Positions 18,001 through 26,421 of a stretch of DNA of 39,467 nt are shown in pieces (position 1 is the stretch's first letter; each line of letters starts with the position of its first letter). The notes below the pieces were generated by a model. The model ran no database searches, had not been told where the DNA came from, and saw only the letters and a program-made list of their open reading frames with translations. Source of the DNA: Fimbriimonas ginsengisoli (GTDB lineage Bacteria; Armatimonadota; Fimbriimonadia; Fimbriimonadales; Fimbriimonadaceae); the NCBI GenBank assembly GCA_016179045.1, contig JACOSL010000001.1, forward strand, positions 1 to 39,467, in the 5' to 3' direction. The position numbers and the translations under genes are program-made.

Positions 18001-18609
18001 CCCCCCCGCGCCCAGCCGCACCCAGCCGGCGCCACCCACGCGGGTGTCGAAGAGTTCGATGAACTTCTGATTCGTACCGTGATCGATCTCGACGACATCG
18101 ATGTTCTGCGGAAACTGTGTGGCGCTGGCGGTGACGGTCGGCCCCTGCGGAACCCACATCGAAATTCCATAGTTGCGAGGGGTCGGGTCGCTCGGCATGA
18201 ACGTATAGGTCGCTACCTCGGCGGTTCCCGAGAGCGGCATGGTCTGATCGCCGATCGAGGAGGCGACCGTTGTCGTGTAACGGTACGCGTCGGAAGCGCC
18301 GGTCGGGATGAAGGGGAAGCTCGCTTCGCCCGTTACGCCTGGGATGAGCCAGCCGGCGGTGAAGCCGGCGGCGGCGTACGTGTCGTCGAGAATGATCGGC
18401 GTGCCTTGCCCATCCAGCGATGTCGGATGGAACCAGCGCAAGTTCGCCAGGCCAGGCATCTGAAGGTCCGGCTGGTCGTTCTTACCCGTACGAGCGTTGT
18501 CACCCTTGAAGGTCGGGAAACCGACCTGGGCCCCGGCGACGCCGCAGAGCGCAAGGGCGCATAGCCCCGACGCCAGCCTCTGGCTCAAACTCCAGTTCAC
18601 TTTCGCCAT
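12016..18609 (-). CDS. Giant exported PQQ-type beta-propeller protein, candidate pilus tip adhesin
   Basis: This protein of about 2197 residues opens with a Sec signal (about 1-27, ending VAGA-Q) at the ATG at 18609; the longer reading would need a TTG start inside the previous gene. Two segments at about 78-250 and 323-465 share the pattern G-W-x-x-[LI]-G followed by a strand and YADA[FV], resembling golvesin/Xly-type carbohydrate-binding modules. A region at about 473-890 holds PQQ-like propeller blades (VFVCAEDGHIYCLDADG, FVALNADSGALVWSYDG, FIYAFDAAAGTLLWSTNE). The rest is long, beta-rich and unassigned, with Ig-like stretches (FTVKNEGNVNLLNLRL) and further propeller-like parts near the C-terminus. 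Its place after the minor pilins suggests a PilY1-like tip role. That is inference; no von Willebrand A domain is visible. Confidence 0.85.
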   Translation of the reverse strand: MAKVNWSLSQRLASGLCALALCGVAGAQVGFPTFKGDNARTGKNDQPDLQMPGLANLRWFHPTSLDGQGTPIILDDTYAAAGFTAGWLIPGVTGEASFPFIPTGASDAYRYTTTVASSIGDQTMPLSGTAEVATYTFMPSDPTPRNYGISMWVPQGPTVTASATQFPQNIDVVEIDHGTNQKFIELFDTRVGGAGWVRLGAGGQPTNRLFQFDGTNPIVVKLYNTVPRDELGNLTDTPGSTLVYADAFKAEPSFGSYVASPTVYSFTGAVATETRVVAALNAVSVGLVVGASVSIEKGVVSSYDFNTGALKWNWSPGGGSLGAIMDNQSPGVIADFPFASNATGTGFYGVDFLSAPATTTQSASVAVTYEPVVPDGDYDIYVWRAGDNAGQTFAHGERVEVHEGSTITTFDVDFSQGGGWFKIGTRKFKHSDITGDDLTVFITNYGTDAGDGTRTAYADAVWFLGTSTGNVNSTPVQATVNVKIGASVVSKACVFVCAEDGHIYCLDADGHRDSSNALTGTTDVYWVYPSVPDLSNPTWTDPNQVAGLDGPGGIAEMPRSFDLTAAVVQNIAGTDYLLVGSSNGRVYAIDVTGRGDMDLVNGKPGTTTRVWSYPDDYPSQAKTSDLGSFRGSLAFATATAGPTLFVPAAQGRMIALDAVGNSVTKTTTVRWAYPDFTQPTLGSITTTPSVDFGNVYFGTSMNQNGASPGQFVALNADSGALVWSYDGTSGPAACDNFFGGPATAPASQLGGGMGDTVFASNENRFIYAFDAAAGTLLWSTNELDSGVLGALTFSYMTVLDNTGTSNVTVPGLFVPTRDGRFVGLFARTGDLNRLGTRRAYEYNAVNELVASIAIGFQWMYGADIAGNLYAFNNGTTLINPGTNPPPGEVGVVENDLSGQIFQSAKLKFITKDAYQKLRDPVVANQLTYADIASGTYDVAVNAVEWGQTLYAILWDYPYAVGGVSGPVPPPVANFQFSVEGATLRSASEQTQLFKDRDSYDPANGHNDGNGGFSILSFSIQGSGPNALPPGHARLATSLTSAATTSDGRSVKIDLNPALAKKDFVIANPLALVMGDPLDTLRTIGYSTDPTTAQNEVNGSPNVGANEDALAATIGSVAHGQTGNVQISVVDRSLVTLLKGPGRGLEQVRVSRKDLGWRGGTPAVAKPLPGYAQAVGFEDLPASFPNSSLDYPDIRRERISVAKDPNGTSENPLNNGVALFAPTGVNELTPLTRVLTLTPFLFSVDVPKYQPANATLFTDSEGASIPGGYGGLTTLFVDSSGTGVFDITSTTRQAYRTFNLTGGVPVDEHFSVGTPVVDLGSLPVGAGFSPAPPWDTVNSLFTPWSGPYAGMFKPFTVKNEGNVNLLNLRLAHATVRGGTRTPWGLFALANDPLGWLDGDWNLWSDIDDVYYQAGMGQAQVLLQKPRVGDRSPSQLTTNPRRRTNPNLGVTEGTPLSALTPAPARVAVTVPIGFPTGTFSQLVRIIEDSTQNQALDLDANGNEVESFSDPSFQVKFTVKETQLTNGYSTNASQMVETAGLPPPSGAPYEYLNVEPAAARDPNGNLIVVWSSDRTALGAPSRPGDAKARERALYVASVAGSTPLVAAGQSPLRDLNAFVPASNQNWFQQQIGQFQSLDAGVRYGRPALPAMGFTDPFGGGAFTGVTLAFVGDAQSGNSRTSALFASTLTVDAFQTPQLTPPISMTKDPISTRSQPSVLQFQNQAIIFYPAAGTGSGHLNWVSYVPSTGFGVPVQVGLPQGFGSVTGASAIARPYLGGDASLGGQVIDLSLVAQLEGRASPEVYMGRMTADVNGTPSELAFLPPRLDERLTRDPETGTFRAAGVAWNLASESTTVGMGANSATQTLASTAGIRAGDSLSFATAKANRIVLSVTNGTSLVLDSAVNTTTNEVVIASHIHLSVRVGSSTADLEVPGTRALDPNSGLIVFASQSGGSVYLDPNLGTVRFSRGSPLKEASLLLTYQPQFLRLNQSGSAGNAAPSLLFDNRLVSDVSYWARADGSAALASDPVRSARYLAFYGRAVTGASNPTRPFLTTLRIGIKLPTAIHTEADGTITGLTVTGATSFFQVDPAAGMLYFSPGDEDRTLSVAYTGVDESTGAAVSIPAATYQTGMLVERAETPVPIEQSINESGLAAFLDAFDPGPSPGQRPGLIWLFWTSTRRGGADLYMQTIAPRFRPLVAGR

Positions 18610-18613
18610 TCTT

Positions 18614-21600
18614 TCATCGCCGATCCGCAAACACGGGCACCAAAATGTCCCGAGCCCGTTGCACGCGCTGCAGCCTGAACCTTAGACTGGTCGCCTGGAA
18701 CCCGAAGTTCTGTTTGGTGAATCCAAACCCGGGAATGCCGTTCGTCTCCGTCGCGTCGATACGGCCATCGACCTGGACGACTTCCCCTCCAAAGTCGTCG
18801 CCGGCCCGGGTTTTGCCGTAGTAGGCGTTCGCAACCAGGACGTCGCCCGAATCGAGTCGCCTCGCGTACACCGCGCTTAGGTCGTTGGGGTTGTCTGCCG
18901 AGGGCCCGATCGCGCCGACTCCCGGGTAAGGGAGCACGACACCGCGCATCGCACGGAAGGCCTCGTTCGGGAGCATCCAGTCGACCGACCAGCTGCTGGA
19001 CGCGCCCGGAATGATCTCGTAAACGCCACTTGAATCGGTGAACATGATGGAGAGGAAGGAGCCGCCAAGCCCATCTGGCACGTTGCGCATCGTCATGGAG
19101 CGCAGGCCCGCGATCTTCTTCGACCGGGCCGCCCGTGAGGCCGACCCGAACGCGCCGGCGGCGAAGTCCCACGTCAGATCAGGGTTAATCGACGGGAGCG
19201 TCGCCGCGTTAACGACCTGCGAGTTATCTAGGTCGAACACCACGATCCCGCCATTCCCGGTGTCTTCCTCCCTGATCGCAGCGGCGTCAGGGGTGGCCAA
19301 ACCCGTATCCGAGCGGGTCGGCAGCGTTCCGCCGATGCCCGCCGCGAGTACAAAGCGCGGGTTTAGGGGGTCGGGCACATACACCCGCGCCAAGGCGCTG
19401 TACTCCCAGTTCTTACCCGTGAACTGCGCGGGGCTGTGCCATAGCAATATGCCGAGCTGGGCCACACCGCCGTCAACGACGGGGTCGCCCACTTCGCGGG
19501 TGGTCGGATCCGCCCCATAGCGGTCGACGAGCTCCAGTAGTCGGCGATTGCCGCCGTCCGCGACCAGGGTGTGAACCCAATACTCGAGAGGCTGTGGATT
19601 CGAGAACACCGTGTTCGAGGCGGCGGTGACGAATTCGGTAAAGGACAAGACATCGCGCGGCGAGTTGAAGTTAAGCGGCTCGCCCGAACGATAGCCCTCT
19701 GGCGCAAACGGGGTTCCGTTCGAGGCACGGCGCCCTAGCTGGAACGATTCGATCGACCGCTCTTCTCGCCCCGTCACGCTCAACTGAACCAAGCGGTTGG
19801 CCGCCGTGTCGACCACGATCGTATCGGTAGGACCGAAGGCGTAGGCGCGGGTCGGACGCACGAGGGGGTGCACGTTGCCCACCGCCCCGAGATCGCGGGA
19901 GGCGCCCGATTCCAGTGACGCATCGGAGGACCAAAGTGGGCTCCCCCCGGAGTCGAAGCGAGCCAGCCGGCCCTCGTCGGCCACGATGAATTCGGCGGGC
20001 GTATATTCGAACAGTCCCGTGATCGTCCAAGCGATCAGGGCTCCGTCGCCAGCGACCACGCCGGACGCGCTCGAGTCGCCGTTCAGCACCGGCTGCAAGG
20101 CGAGTTGATCCTGCCACTGCTGAAGGGTGAGCGGCGTGCTTGCCAGCTGCTCGGCGATCTGCGGCCAACGAAAGTTCGGGTTCGGAGCATAACCGCCGCC
20201 AGATGTATCCGCCCACCACACCTGGCTTTGCCAAGGCCGAGCAGGGTCGGCGTGCGTAAATGGATCGTCCAACCCAATGTCTGATGCGATGCCAATCAGG
20301 GTGGCGTGCTCATCGATCGTTCCCGTGGCAAGAAGGCTAGGCAATGTCGAGCTACCTGCCACGTACACCGTGTCGCCCGTCACCTTCGGCCCGCGAGAGG
20401 CGTTGTAGCCGTCGAGGCAGGCGTACCAAAGCAGCGGGCTCCAAGTTCCTCCATTCGCATCCGGCCAAAGCGGTATGTCGGGCTGGCCGCTCTGGCGGAT
20501 GAGGATGGGCTGGCTTTCGCTCAGCGCGTTGGTCACCGGGCCGCGCGTCGTCCCCATCAGATTGTCCATGTGAATCACGGCGTAGCCGGAGGCCGGGTCC
20601 TTCTCAAAGCTGTATTGGTTGGCCTGAAAGAGCGAGAATCGCGACGGGTCTTGCTTGTCGTCGCTGGCAGTGACGTCGTACTGCAAGATCTGGAACCCGG
20701 GATCGAGGTTTAGAGCGCCCACTCTGATCTCGACCGGTTCGGGGTCTGCGCGCAGGGCCATAAGAACAGTGACCGGCGTCGTGCCGTTCTTCATGCCGGC
20801 GGCAGTGACAAATACGATTCCGTTGGACACAGCTGGCGAGCCGGTGAAAGTGAGCTGGGAGATCGCCCCCTGCAGAGTCGGGGAAGCGCCGATGAGCCCG
20901 TCCCTATCGGCGAAGGTCGGGTCGACGGTGTACGAACCTCCTTGAGTGAGGGGCGAGTTGTATGCGCCGTACATGTCGTAGCGGTAGAGGAGCTTGAAAG
21001 ATCCGCGGCCGCTCTCATTGAGGCAGTACAGGGTGCCGCCGGCGGAAGCCATCGTGCTGTTGTCCGCCGTGCTGACCACGGCGAAGAGGTTGCCGCCCGC
21101 ACTCATCGCGATGCCGCCCAACACGCGCCTTGCCTTGACCGAGTCGTCCACGAAAAACAGGTTCCCGCGAACGATGCTATTGGTGAGGGCGGCGCCATTG
21201 CCCCAGTCAATCGTGTAGTCGACTCGCACGCCGGCGACGTCGGCCGGGAGCGTGGCCTGATTCATCGGCACCGTTACCGTCCCCGAGCCGTCGGTCGAAT
21301 AGCCGCCCGTGAACAAGGCGGTCATCTCCGCCTGCGTGTAGGGGGCGCCCGAAAACTTGATCAGGGTCAACCGGAATCCGAGCGAATTTCCCACCGTGAG
21401 GTCGGCCGGCTTGTAAACGTCGAGCCCTTGCGTCGCCGCGCGCGTACGAATCTGCAGCGAACTCGCCACAACGGTGTACGAACTCGGGCGCTCGCCCCGC
21501 GCGCCCACCCACAGGCTGTAGAGGCCGGCGGTCGAATTCGACCCCGCGGCCGCTGGATTCGGACGGGTTGGCACGTAGATCACCTTGTCAAGGCCGCCCG

Positions 21601-23296
21601 AGTTATCGAGGATAGGGACGTAACCGACGGTTGGGCCCGCGCTAAGATCACCGATGCCAGTAGCGAGCGAGCCACCGATCACGAATTCGCCGGATCCGCT
21701 CGAAAGCATCGTGGCTCGCGAGGGGTCCATCTGCCACACGCGGCCCGACGGCCCGAATACACCCGCGTTCTGGGTGTCGGCGACATACAGGACGCCCTCG
21801 TGGTAAGTCGGCGGGAACGGGCCGGGATCGGGCACTCCGCTCGTGTACGCGGCGGTACCCGACGCTGGGAGCACGCTGTAGGCAGGCAAGGCCGCGGTCG
21901 TGGGGGTGATATGGCGGCTTCCGTCGAGTTGGAATGCATCAAACGCCTTGATCGCCCCCGCGCCGTCTACGACGACAATTTGGTCGGCTGGAATTCCCGG
22001 CTGCGGGTTCGCGACCTCGATGCAGGTTGCCGACGAGATGGGGGAGGCGAGGGCAACACTCGACCAAAGAAGGTCGTAGCCGGTGCCGGTCGCATAGTCG
22101 ACAATTCCGCCGTCTGGATTCGCCTGGCCGTCGAGGCTCACGCCCGGTCGCATGCTGTACACGTACAGATGGGAGTCGTCGACCGCGACGAGCAGGCCCT
22201 TGAACATCGTGGGCGGGCGATAGACGCCCGCGGGCAGCGCCCGCGGTGCGAAGAAGCGTTGGAGCAGTGGCGCACCCACGTCGATAGGCGATCCGTTCTG
22301 TTGTCGTGTCCCGCCCCGCACGTGGTTATGGCTGGAGGTCAAGCTGATAGCGTTCACGATCAGCCGCGCCGCTGCGGTTCCGCTTCGAGTCGGTCCGGGG
22401 TTCAGAGCGTAATACTGCTTGTTGGTGTTAAGGCCAGATGCGGTTTGCACCTGGTTGAGCGCGGCCGCCGCGCCCCTCGCCGTGATCACGACAAAGCCGT
22501 CCCCGATGCGGCCCAGCGCGATCGTCGATCCGGTCGCGTCGCTCGCAATCGATTCGAGCTTCGTATAGTCGGCCGGGATGGTCTGCTCGAAGGAAATCGT
22601 TGTCCCGAGCGAACCGGGGGTGATGGGCGAAAGCGCCCCTCCCGGCGTCGTTTCGAGCGCGCGCAACGCTTGGCCGTCGAGCGGGTTGGGAGAGCCGAGC
22701 AACGGATGGGACAGGTCGGCGTTACGAGTCCCGCTTCCCGCCACCGTCGAGACGTTGAATGGGAGGGGGAGGCCGTTGATCGGATCGACGGACGCCAAAT
22801 TGCCGCTGAAATCCACCCACAGCACGCCGCCCTGATCGACAAAGCGCCGCAGGCGTTCGCGCTCGTAAGGGCTGAGCGAGAGATTGCTGTATAGAGTCAA
22901 GGAGAGGACGTCGAACTGGGCGAGCTGGGTGTCGCTCGCGCTCGATAGCTGCACCTCCCAGTAGGCGGCGGTGCCGCGATCGATGCGGTCTCCGACGTTT
23001 GGCGTGTTGCCGCCCACCACGGCGGCCACCGCCGACCACCGAGTTTGGATCGAACTCGTTACGAGGTGCTCTGCGGAAGGGTTCTCGAAGCTCCAGCCTG
23101 GCGGCTTGGCGAGCACGTTGGAATCGAGGTTGTACCAAACGAAGGGCGCGTCGTTGGCGGGCACGCCCGCCGAAACCGTATTGCTGCCGACAAGCGCGAC
23201 CCCGGCATGGATCGTGCTGACCTGTGAGGCGTAGCGGGTCTGGGCGCCTGCAAGGGCTGCAAGCGCAGCCCCGGCGACGACTAAACGAAGTTTCAT
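18614..23296 (-). CDS. Giant exported repeat protein, candidate pilus tip component
   Basis: This 1560-residue protein has a Sec signal (about 1-18, ending LAGA-Q). An early segment (128-166: FDVLSLTLYSNLSLSP, ERLRRFVDQGGVLWVDF) resembles the class I amidotransferase-like part of DUF4159-type proteins. The middle contains propeller-like strands (GLLVAVDDSHLYVYSM, QIVVVDGAGAIKAFDA, GGTLYCLNESGRGSFKLLY). The last third has NHL-like repeats (EFIVADEGRLARFDSGG, TIVVDTAANRLVQLSV, TLVADGGNRRLLELVDRYG). The ATG at 23296 overlaps the PilX-like stop as ATGA and has GGGAGG 8 nt upstream. The 3' end lies 4 bp before the next giant gene. Together the two may replace PilY1; this rests on position and fold style only. 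Confidence 0.85.
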   Translation of the reverse strand: MKLRLVVAGAALAALAGAQTRYASQVSTIHAGVALVGSNTVSAGVPANDAPFVWYNLDSNVLAKPPGWSFENPSAEHLVTSSIQTRWSAVAAVVGGNTPNVGDRIDRGTAAYWEVQLSSASDTQLAQFDVLSLTLYSNLSLSPYERERLRRFVDQGGVLWVDFSGNLASVDPINGLPLPFNVSTVAGSGTRNADLSHPLLGSPNPLDGQALRALETTPGGALSPITPGSLGTTISFEQTIPADYTKLESIASDATGSTIALGRIGDGFVVITARGAAAALNQVQTASGLNTNKQYYALNPGPTRSGTAAARLIVNAISLTSSHNHVRGGTRQQNGSPIDVGAPLLQRFFAPRALPAGVYRPPTMFKGLLVAVDDSHLYVYSMRPGVSLDGQANPDGGIVDYATGTGYDLLWSSVALASPISSATCIEVANPQPGIPADQIVVVDGAGAIKAFDAFQLDGSRHITPTTAALPAYSVLPASGTAAYTSGVPDPGPFPPTYHEGVLYVADTQNAGVFGPSGRVWQMDPSRATMLSSGSGEFVIGGSLATGIGDLSAGPTVGYVPILDNSGGLDKVIYVPTRPNPAAAGSNSTAGLYSLWVGARGERPSSYTVVASSLQIRTRAATQGLDVYKPADLTVGNSLGFRLTLIKFSGAPYTQAEMTALFTGGYSTDGSGTVTVPMNQATLPADVAGVRVDYTIDWGNGAALTNSIVRGNLFFVDDSVKARRVLGGIAMSAGGNLFAVVSTADNSTMASAGGTLYCLNESGRGSFKLLYRYDMYGAYNSPLTQGGSYTVDPTFADRDGLIGASPTLQGAISQLTFTGSPAVSNGIVFVTAAGMKNGTTPVTVLMALRADPEPVEIRVGALNLDPGFQILQYDVTASDDKQDPSRFSLFQANQYSFEKDPASGYAVIHMDNLMGTTRGPVTNALSESQPILIRQSGQPDIPLWPDANGGTWSPLLWYACLDGYNASRGPKVTGDTVYVAGSSTLPSLLATGTIDEHATLIGIASDIGLDDPFTHADPARPWQSQVWWADTSGGGYAPNPNFRWPQIAEQLASTPLTLQQWQDQLALQPVLNGDSSASGVVAGDGALIAWTITGLFEYTPAEFIVADEGRLARFDSGGSPLWSSDASLESGASRDLGAVGNVHPLVRPTRAYAFGPTDTIVVDTAANRLVQLSVTGREERSIESFQLGRRASNGTPFAPEGYRSGEPLNFNSPRDVLSFTEFVTAASNTVFSNPQPLEYWVHTLVADGGNRRLLELVDRYGADPTTREVGDPVVDGGVAQLGILLWHSPAQFTGKNWEYSALARVYVPDPLNPRFVLAAGIGGTLPTRSDTGLATPDAAAIREEDTGNGGIVVFDLDNSQVVNAATLPSINPDLTWDFAAGAFGSASRAARSKKIAGLRSMTMRNVPDGLGGSFLSIMFTDSSGVYEIIPGASSSWSVDWMLPNEAFRAMRGVVLPYPGVGAIGPSADNPNDLSAVYARRLDSGDVLVANAYYGKTRAGDDFGGEVVQVDGRIDATETNGIPGFGFTKQNFGFQATSLRFRLQRVQRARDILVPVFADRR

Positions 23297-26200
23297 GGTC
23301 TAGCCTCCCCGAAATATACGAGGGTCGGGCTCACTGGCAGCCTCGGTGCGGGCGGGAGCGGCCGACCGAGATCGTCGACCCGAATGTACGGGCTGGGCGA
23401 GGAAGTCGTGTCGAATCCGTTCTGGCGCCCGGTCGCAAGCACGGGGTCATATGAAACGATCAGATTCGGCACCACGAGGTCCGTGCCGTTCACGTCAAAG
23501 CCGGTCGGCACGTGCTGGAGCGGGATGTAATGGCCCGTGCTTCCCAGCTTCCTTGGAATCCATCCCCAACGCTTCAGCCATTCACCTTGCTGGCTGATGG
23601 GGGGAGGCATGTTCTCGGATATGGCGCCCACGATCTGAATCCTTACGTCGAGCGGCTCCCCATAGAAGGGACTCTCCGGATTGGCGCCAAAGTTCTCTCG
23701 GCGGATGCGGTTGGCCTCCGGCGCCCCCACCGCCCCCACGTTGGTCTCGTAGGTGTCACGCCGGTCGTTCGGGTTGGGATTGAACGGGGGCCCCGGAATT
23801 ACGAAGAACGAGCCCTCTTCCGCAAACATGATCGCCTCGATACGGATGTCGTGGGGAACGATTGCAGAGCGGGCAAGTAAATAGTCGTTGGTGGAAACGC
23901 CTTCCAGCGAATTGGGAAAAATCGTGAAGTCGTTCGGGTTTTCGACGAAGAGGCTGTACGCCCCCGGCGGATTGGTTCCCGAAGTCAGGTTGACGAGCGG
24001 GTCTTCGGTGAGGCTGGCCTGGGTGTACGTGGCGCCCGGCGCGTCCAGCGCGAAGCCTTTGGTCTCGAACTTCGGAAACCGCTGCCACGATTGAGTGCCG
24101 ATGCCGTACATGGGGATGCCGGCAGGGGGGCCAGGGAAGTACGGCACGGCCCCGTTGTCCGTATCTGACGATGGGAACAGGTAGGCGGGATCCCATGTGT
24201 TGCCGCCGTTCGAGTTGAGCGAGATGAGGCTCATGGGGGCGGGGCCCTCGTCGGTTGCGTGCGTTAGCAGCATCCAAGGGTAAAGCGGCTGGTTTATGTT
24301 GCCTGCGTCGGGCCTTGCGTCTTGGTAGCCGAGCACGGCCGTATCGCCTGCAAACAGCGAGGGCAAATATGGACGCCAGTTGCGCGGATCGGACAGAGAG
24401 CCGCCGCTCACGCCACTCTCGTCCGGGTTCAGCAGAAACTCTCCGATCATGCGCAGCATCCCGGATGGCACTCGCATTCTGATAGGGTCATAGCCTGGAG
24501 TGGTGGTCGTCTTCGCCTCTTCGACCTGCTGCCGGACGTTCGGTCCGAAGAACTGGGTCGTGTTGATTGCTACGTAGTCCTTGGCGAGGAGGGCCAAGCA
24601 CGAGTTGCTGCGTCGCTCGAGGAGCATGTTGGGATTGCCCGACCAATCGTTTCCGACCACGCCTTTGGTGATGCTGCCCTCGATGTAGATCGTTGCCCCC
24701 GATACGACGCTCATCTGCACGTCGGTGGGAATAACGCCTCGCACGCGGACGTTGCCCTCGAAGTACACGACGCCGTTGAATGGCTGTCCGAGCGTGTAGT
24801 CTGGATTATCGATGTCGATCCCAGGCGTGAACGAATTGACGACGTTCAACCGGTATGGGTCGGCGGCGGTGCCTGCTCCCACTTTGCCGACCTTGAACCG
24901 GCACGCGCTATTTCCCGTGTCGCTTCCGTCGGGGTTCTTCCAGGTGCGTTCGGCGGCGGGATCGCGCGAGTCGCGGGTAATCGTAAACCCGTCGGAGAAC
25001 AGCTGCAGGTACGCCGCACGCGGAACGTAATACTGCCCCTGCCAGCCTGAGTTCGCCTGCCCGTTGTTCGGATTCAGCCAGTCGTATTGCAGCGATTCCG
25101 CCGCGCCGACGTCGATTCGCCCGTTTTCATCGGATCGTGTCTGCCGATCGGACAAGTTGTCCACGTACGGCCCCTGGCCGTGGCCGAAGCGCCCGTCGTT
25201 GCCCCCGCCGACGAGCTTGCCCGACTCGCGAGTCAACTCTTCGTAGCGGTTGCGGCCCGTGTTCGGATCGATGGAAAGGATCGAAGGCGGTTCTTTTCGC
25301 CCAACGGCACGCGCAAAGCCTTCGGGGTCGGTTTCCGGCTGGCCGTCTCGGATGAGGCCACCCAGGGTGTCGAAATCGTTGCTGCGGCTATCCAGGCTGG
25401 GGGCGACCGTGTTGACAAGCGTCACAGTGGTCGGAGGCTGCCAAACGCCGCTCAATACGTCGCTAATCCGCAGGGTGACTGCCGCATTCTCGTCGGCGCC
25501 CACCACCGTTCCAGCTATGAACACGCCCTCGCCAAATGGCCGCGCCAAATTGAGCGTGACCTTCGAGTGAAACCGCAGGTCGGCGTTCGAGTAGATCGAG
25601 GCGCCCTGGGGTACGTCGATCGTGTTCGTCGTGGGCGGATTCGCATAAAAATTGTAAGGCTTGAGGCCCGGCGAGCCGAGCACCATCGGCACTTTCTCGG
25701 CAGGGTTCACGGTCACGCCGCCGTCGGTATAGAGCTGACCAAGCTCGTGGGGCATGCCGAGTTCAGCGAATCGGGAGACGCGATACTTGTTCGTGATGAA
25801 CCGCGCGGATTCTATGATGCCGATCGGGACGATCCCGATCAGCTTCTTCTCGTCCACGAGCGACACCGCCCCGCGCGCCTTTTGGGTGGGGTCCTTGATG
25901 TTGGCGGGCCCGGCGCGACCGACCGATTCGATCATGAGGTAAGCGCGAGCCTTGGCCGGGTTGCGAAGCGGAGTGAGCGATGGCGAGCGGAACAGCTCGA
26001 TGTCGCTCGGACCGTATCGCACGCGAATAAGGCTGCGTCCGTGCTCGAAGTTCACGCGCGAATACGGGCCAAGATGGTCCGGTCCACCTAGGTCGGTGGG
26101 GTTGCTTGGACCGGCTGCTGGACGGAGCAAGTCGTAGTCGGGATCGGTTTGGGGGCTGACGGGATCTAGGGGCGTCGACAGCGGGTGCCAGTCTGCGCCT

Positions 26201-26421
26201 CGCTGAGAGGTCAGCATCTGCGTGTGGGCAAAGCGGATGCCCGCCTCCGCCAGTTCGTACGAAACCGACCGTGCCTGGCCGTGCGCGCTCGCCTGCAGGC
26301 TGCGGCTGACCACCCCCAGGAACACGAAGCCTATGACGAGCAGCACCCCCAGTACAATCAGCGCGATAATGAGCGTCTGGCCCCTTCGCCTTCGACTCGC
26401 TTGCGCCCTTTGGGTGATCAC
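23293..26421 (-). CDS. Very large PilX-like minor pilin
   Basis: The N-terminus is MITQRAQASRRRRGQTLIIALIVLGVLLVIG: a basic leader, Gly14 as probable cleavage site, and a hydrophobic helix (15-38). Position +5 is Ile19 instead of Glu, as is usual in PilX/GspK proteins that sit at the pilus tip. The following segment SYELAEAGIRFAHTQML is the typical PilX helix. The protein has 1042 residues, about five times a normal PilX, and the extra mass is beta-rich; a stretch at about 545-610 (GVVYFEGNVRVRGVIP, GATIYIEGSITKG) looks like a beta-solenoid. The GTG start at 26421 overlaps the previous stop by 4 bp. It is encoded after PilV- and PilW-like proteins, in the order expected for a priming complex. 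Confidence 0.85.
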   Translation of the reverse strand: MITQRAQASRRRRGQTLIIALIVLGVLLVIGFVFLGVVSRSLQASAHGQARSVSYELAEAGIRFAHTQMLTSQRGADWHPLSTPLDPVSPQTDPDYDLLRPAAGPSNPTDLGGPDHLGPYSRVNFEHGRSLIRVRYGPSDIELFRSPSLTPLRNPAKARAYLMIESVGRAGPANIKDPTQKARGAVSLVDEKKLIGIVPIGIIESARFITNKYRVSRFAELGMPHELGQLYTDGGVTVNPAEKVPMVLGSPGLKPYNFYANPPTTNTIDVPQGASIYSNADLRFHSKVTLNLARPFGEGVFIAGTVVGADENAAVTLRISDVLSGVWQPPTTVTLVNTVAPSLDSRSNDFDTLGGLIRDGQPETDPEGFARAVGRKEPPSILSIDPNTGRNRYEELTRESGKLVGGGNDGRFGHGQGPYVDNLSDRQTRSDENGRIDVGAAESLQYDWLNPNNGQANSGWQGQYYVPRAAYLQLFSDGFTITRDSRDPAAERTWKNPDGSDTGNSACRFKVGKVGAGTAADPYRLNVVNSFTPGIDIDNPDYTLGQPFNGVVYFEGNVRVRGVIPTDVQMSVVSGATIYIEGSITKGVVGNDWSGNPNMLLERRSNSCLALLAKDYVAINTTQFFGPNVRQQVEEAKTTTTPGYDPIRMRVPSGMLRMIGEFLLNPDESGVSGGSLSDPRNWRPYLPSLFAGDTAVLGYQDARPDAGNINQPLYPWMLLTHATDEGPAPMSLISLNSNGGNTWDPAYLFPSSDTDNGAVPYFPGPPAGIPMYGIGTQSWQRFPKFETKGFALDAPGATYTQASLTEDPLVNLTSGTNPPGAYSLFVENPNDFTIFPNSLEGVSTNDYLLARSAIVPHDIRIEAIMFAEEGSFFVIPGPPFNPNPNDRRDTYETNVGAVGAPEANRIRRENFGANPESPFYGEPLDVRIQIVGAISENMPPPISQQGEWLKRWGWIPRKLGSTGHYIPLQHVPTGFDVNGTDLVVPNLIVSYDPVLATGRQNGFDTTSSPSPYIRVDDLGRPLPPAPRLPVSPTLVYFGEARP

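Noticed and set aside
20942..22894. Long plus-strand open frame of 650 codons
   Set aside because: It lies entirely antisense to the 1560-residue gene, is rich in Arg, Ala and Val, and has no domain; it is a GC-rich shadow.
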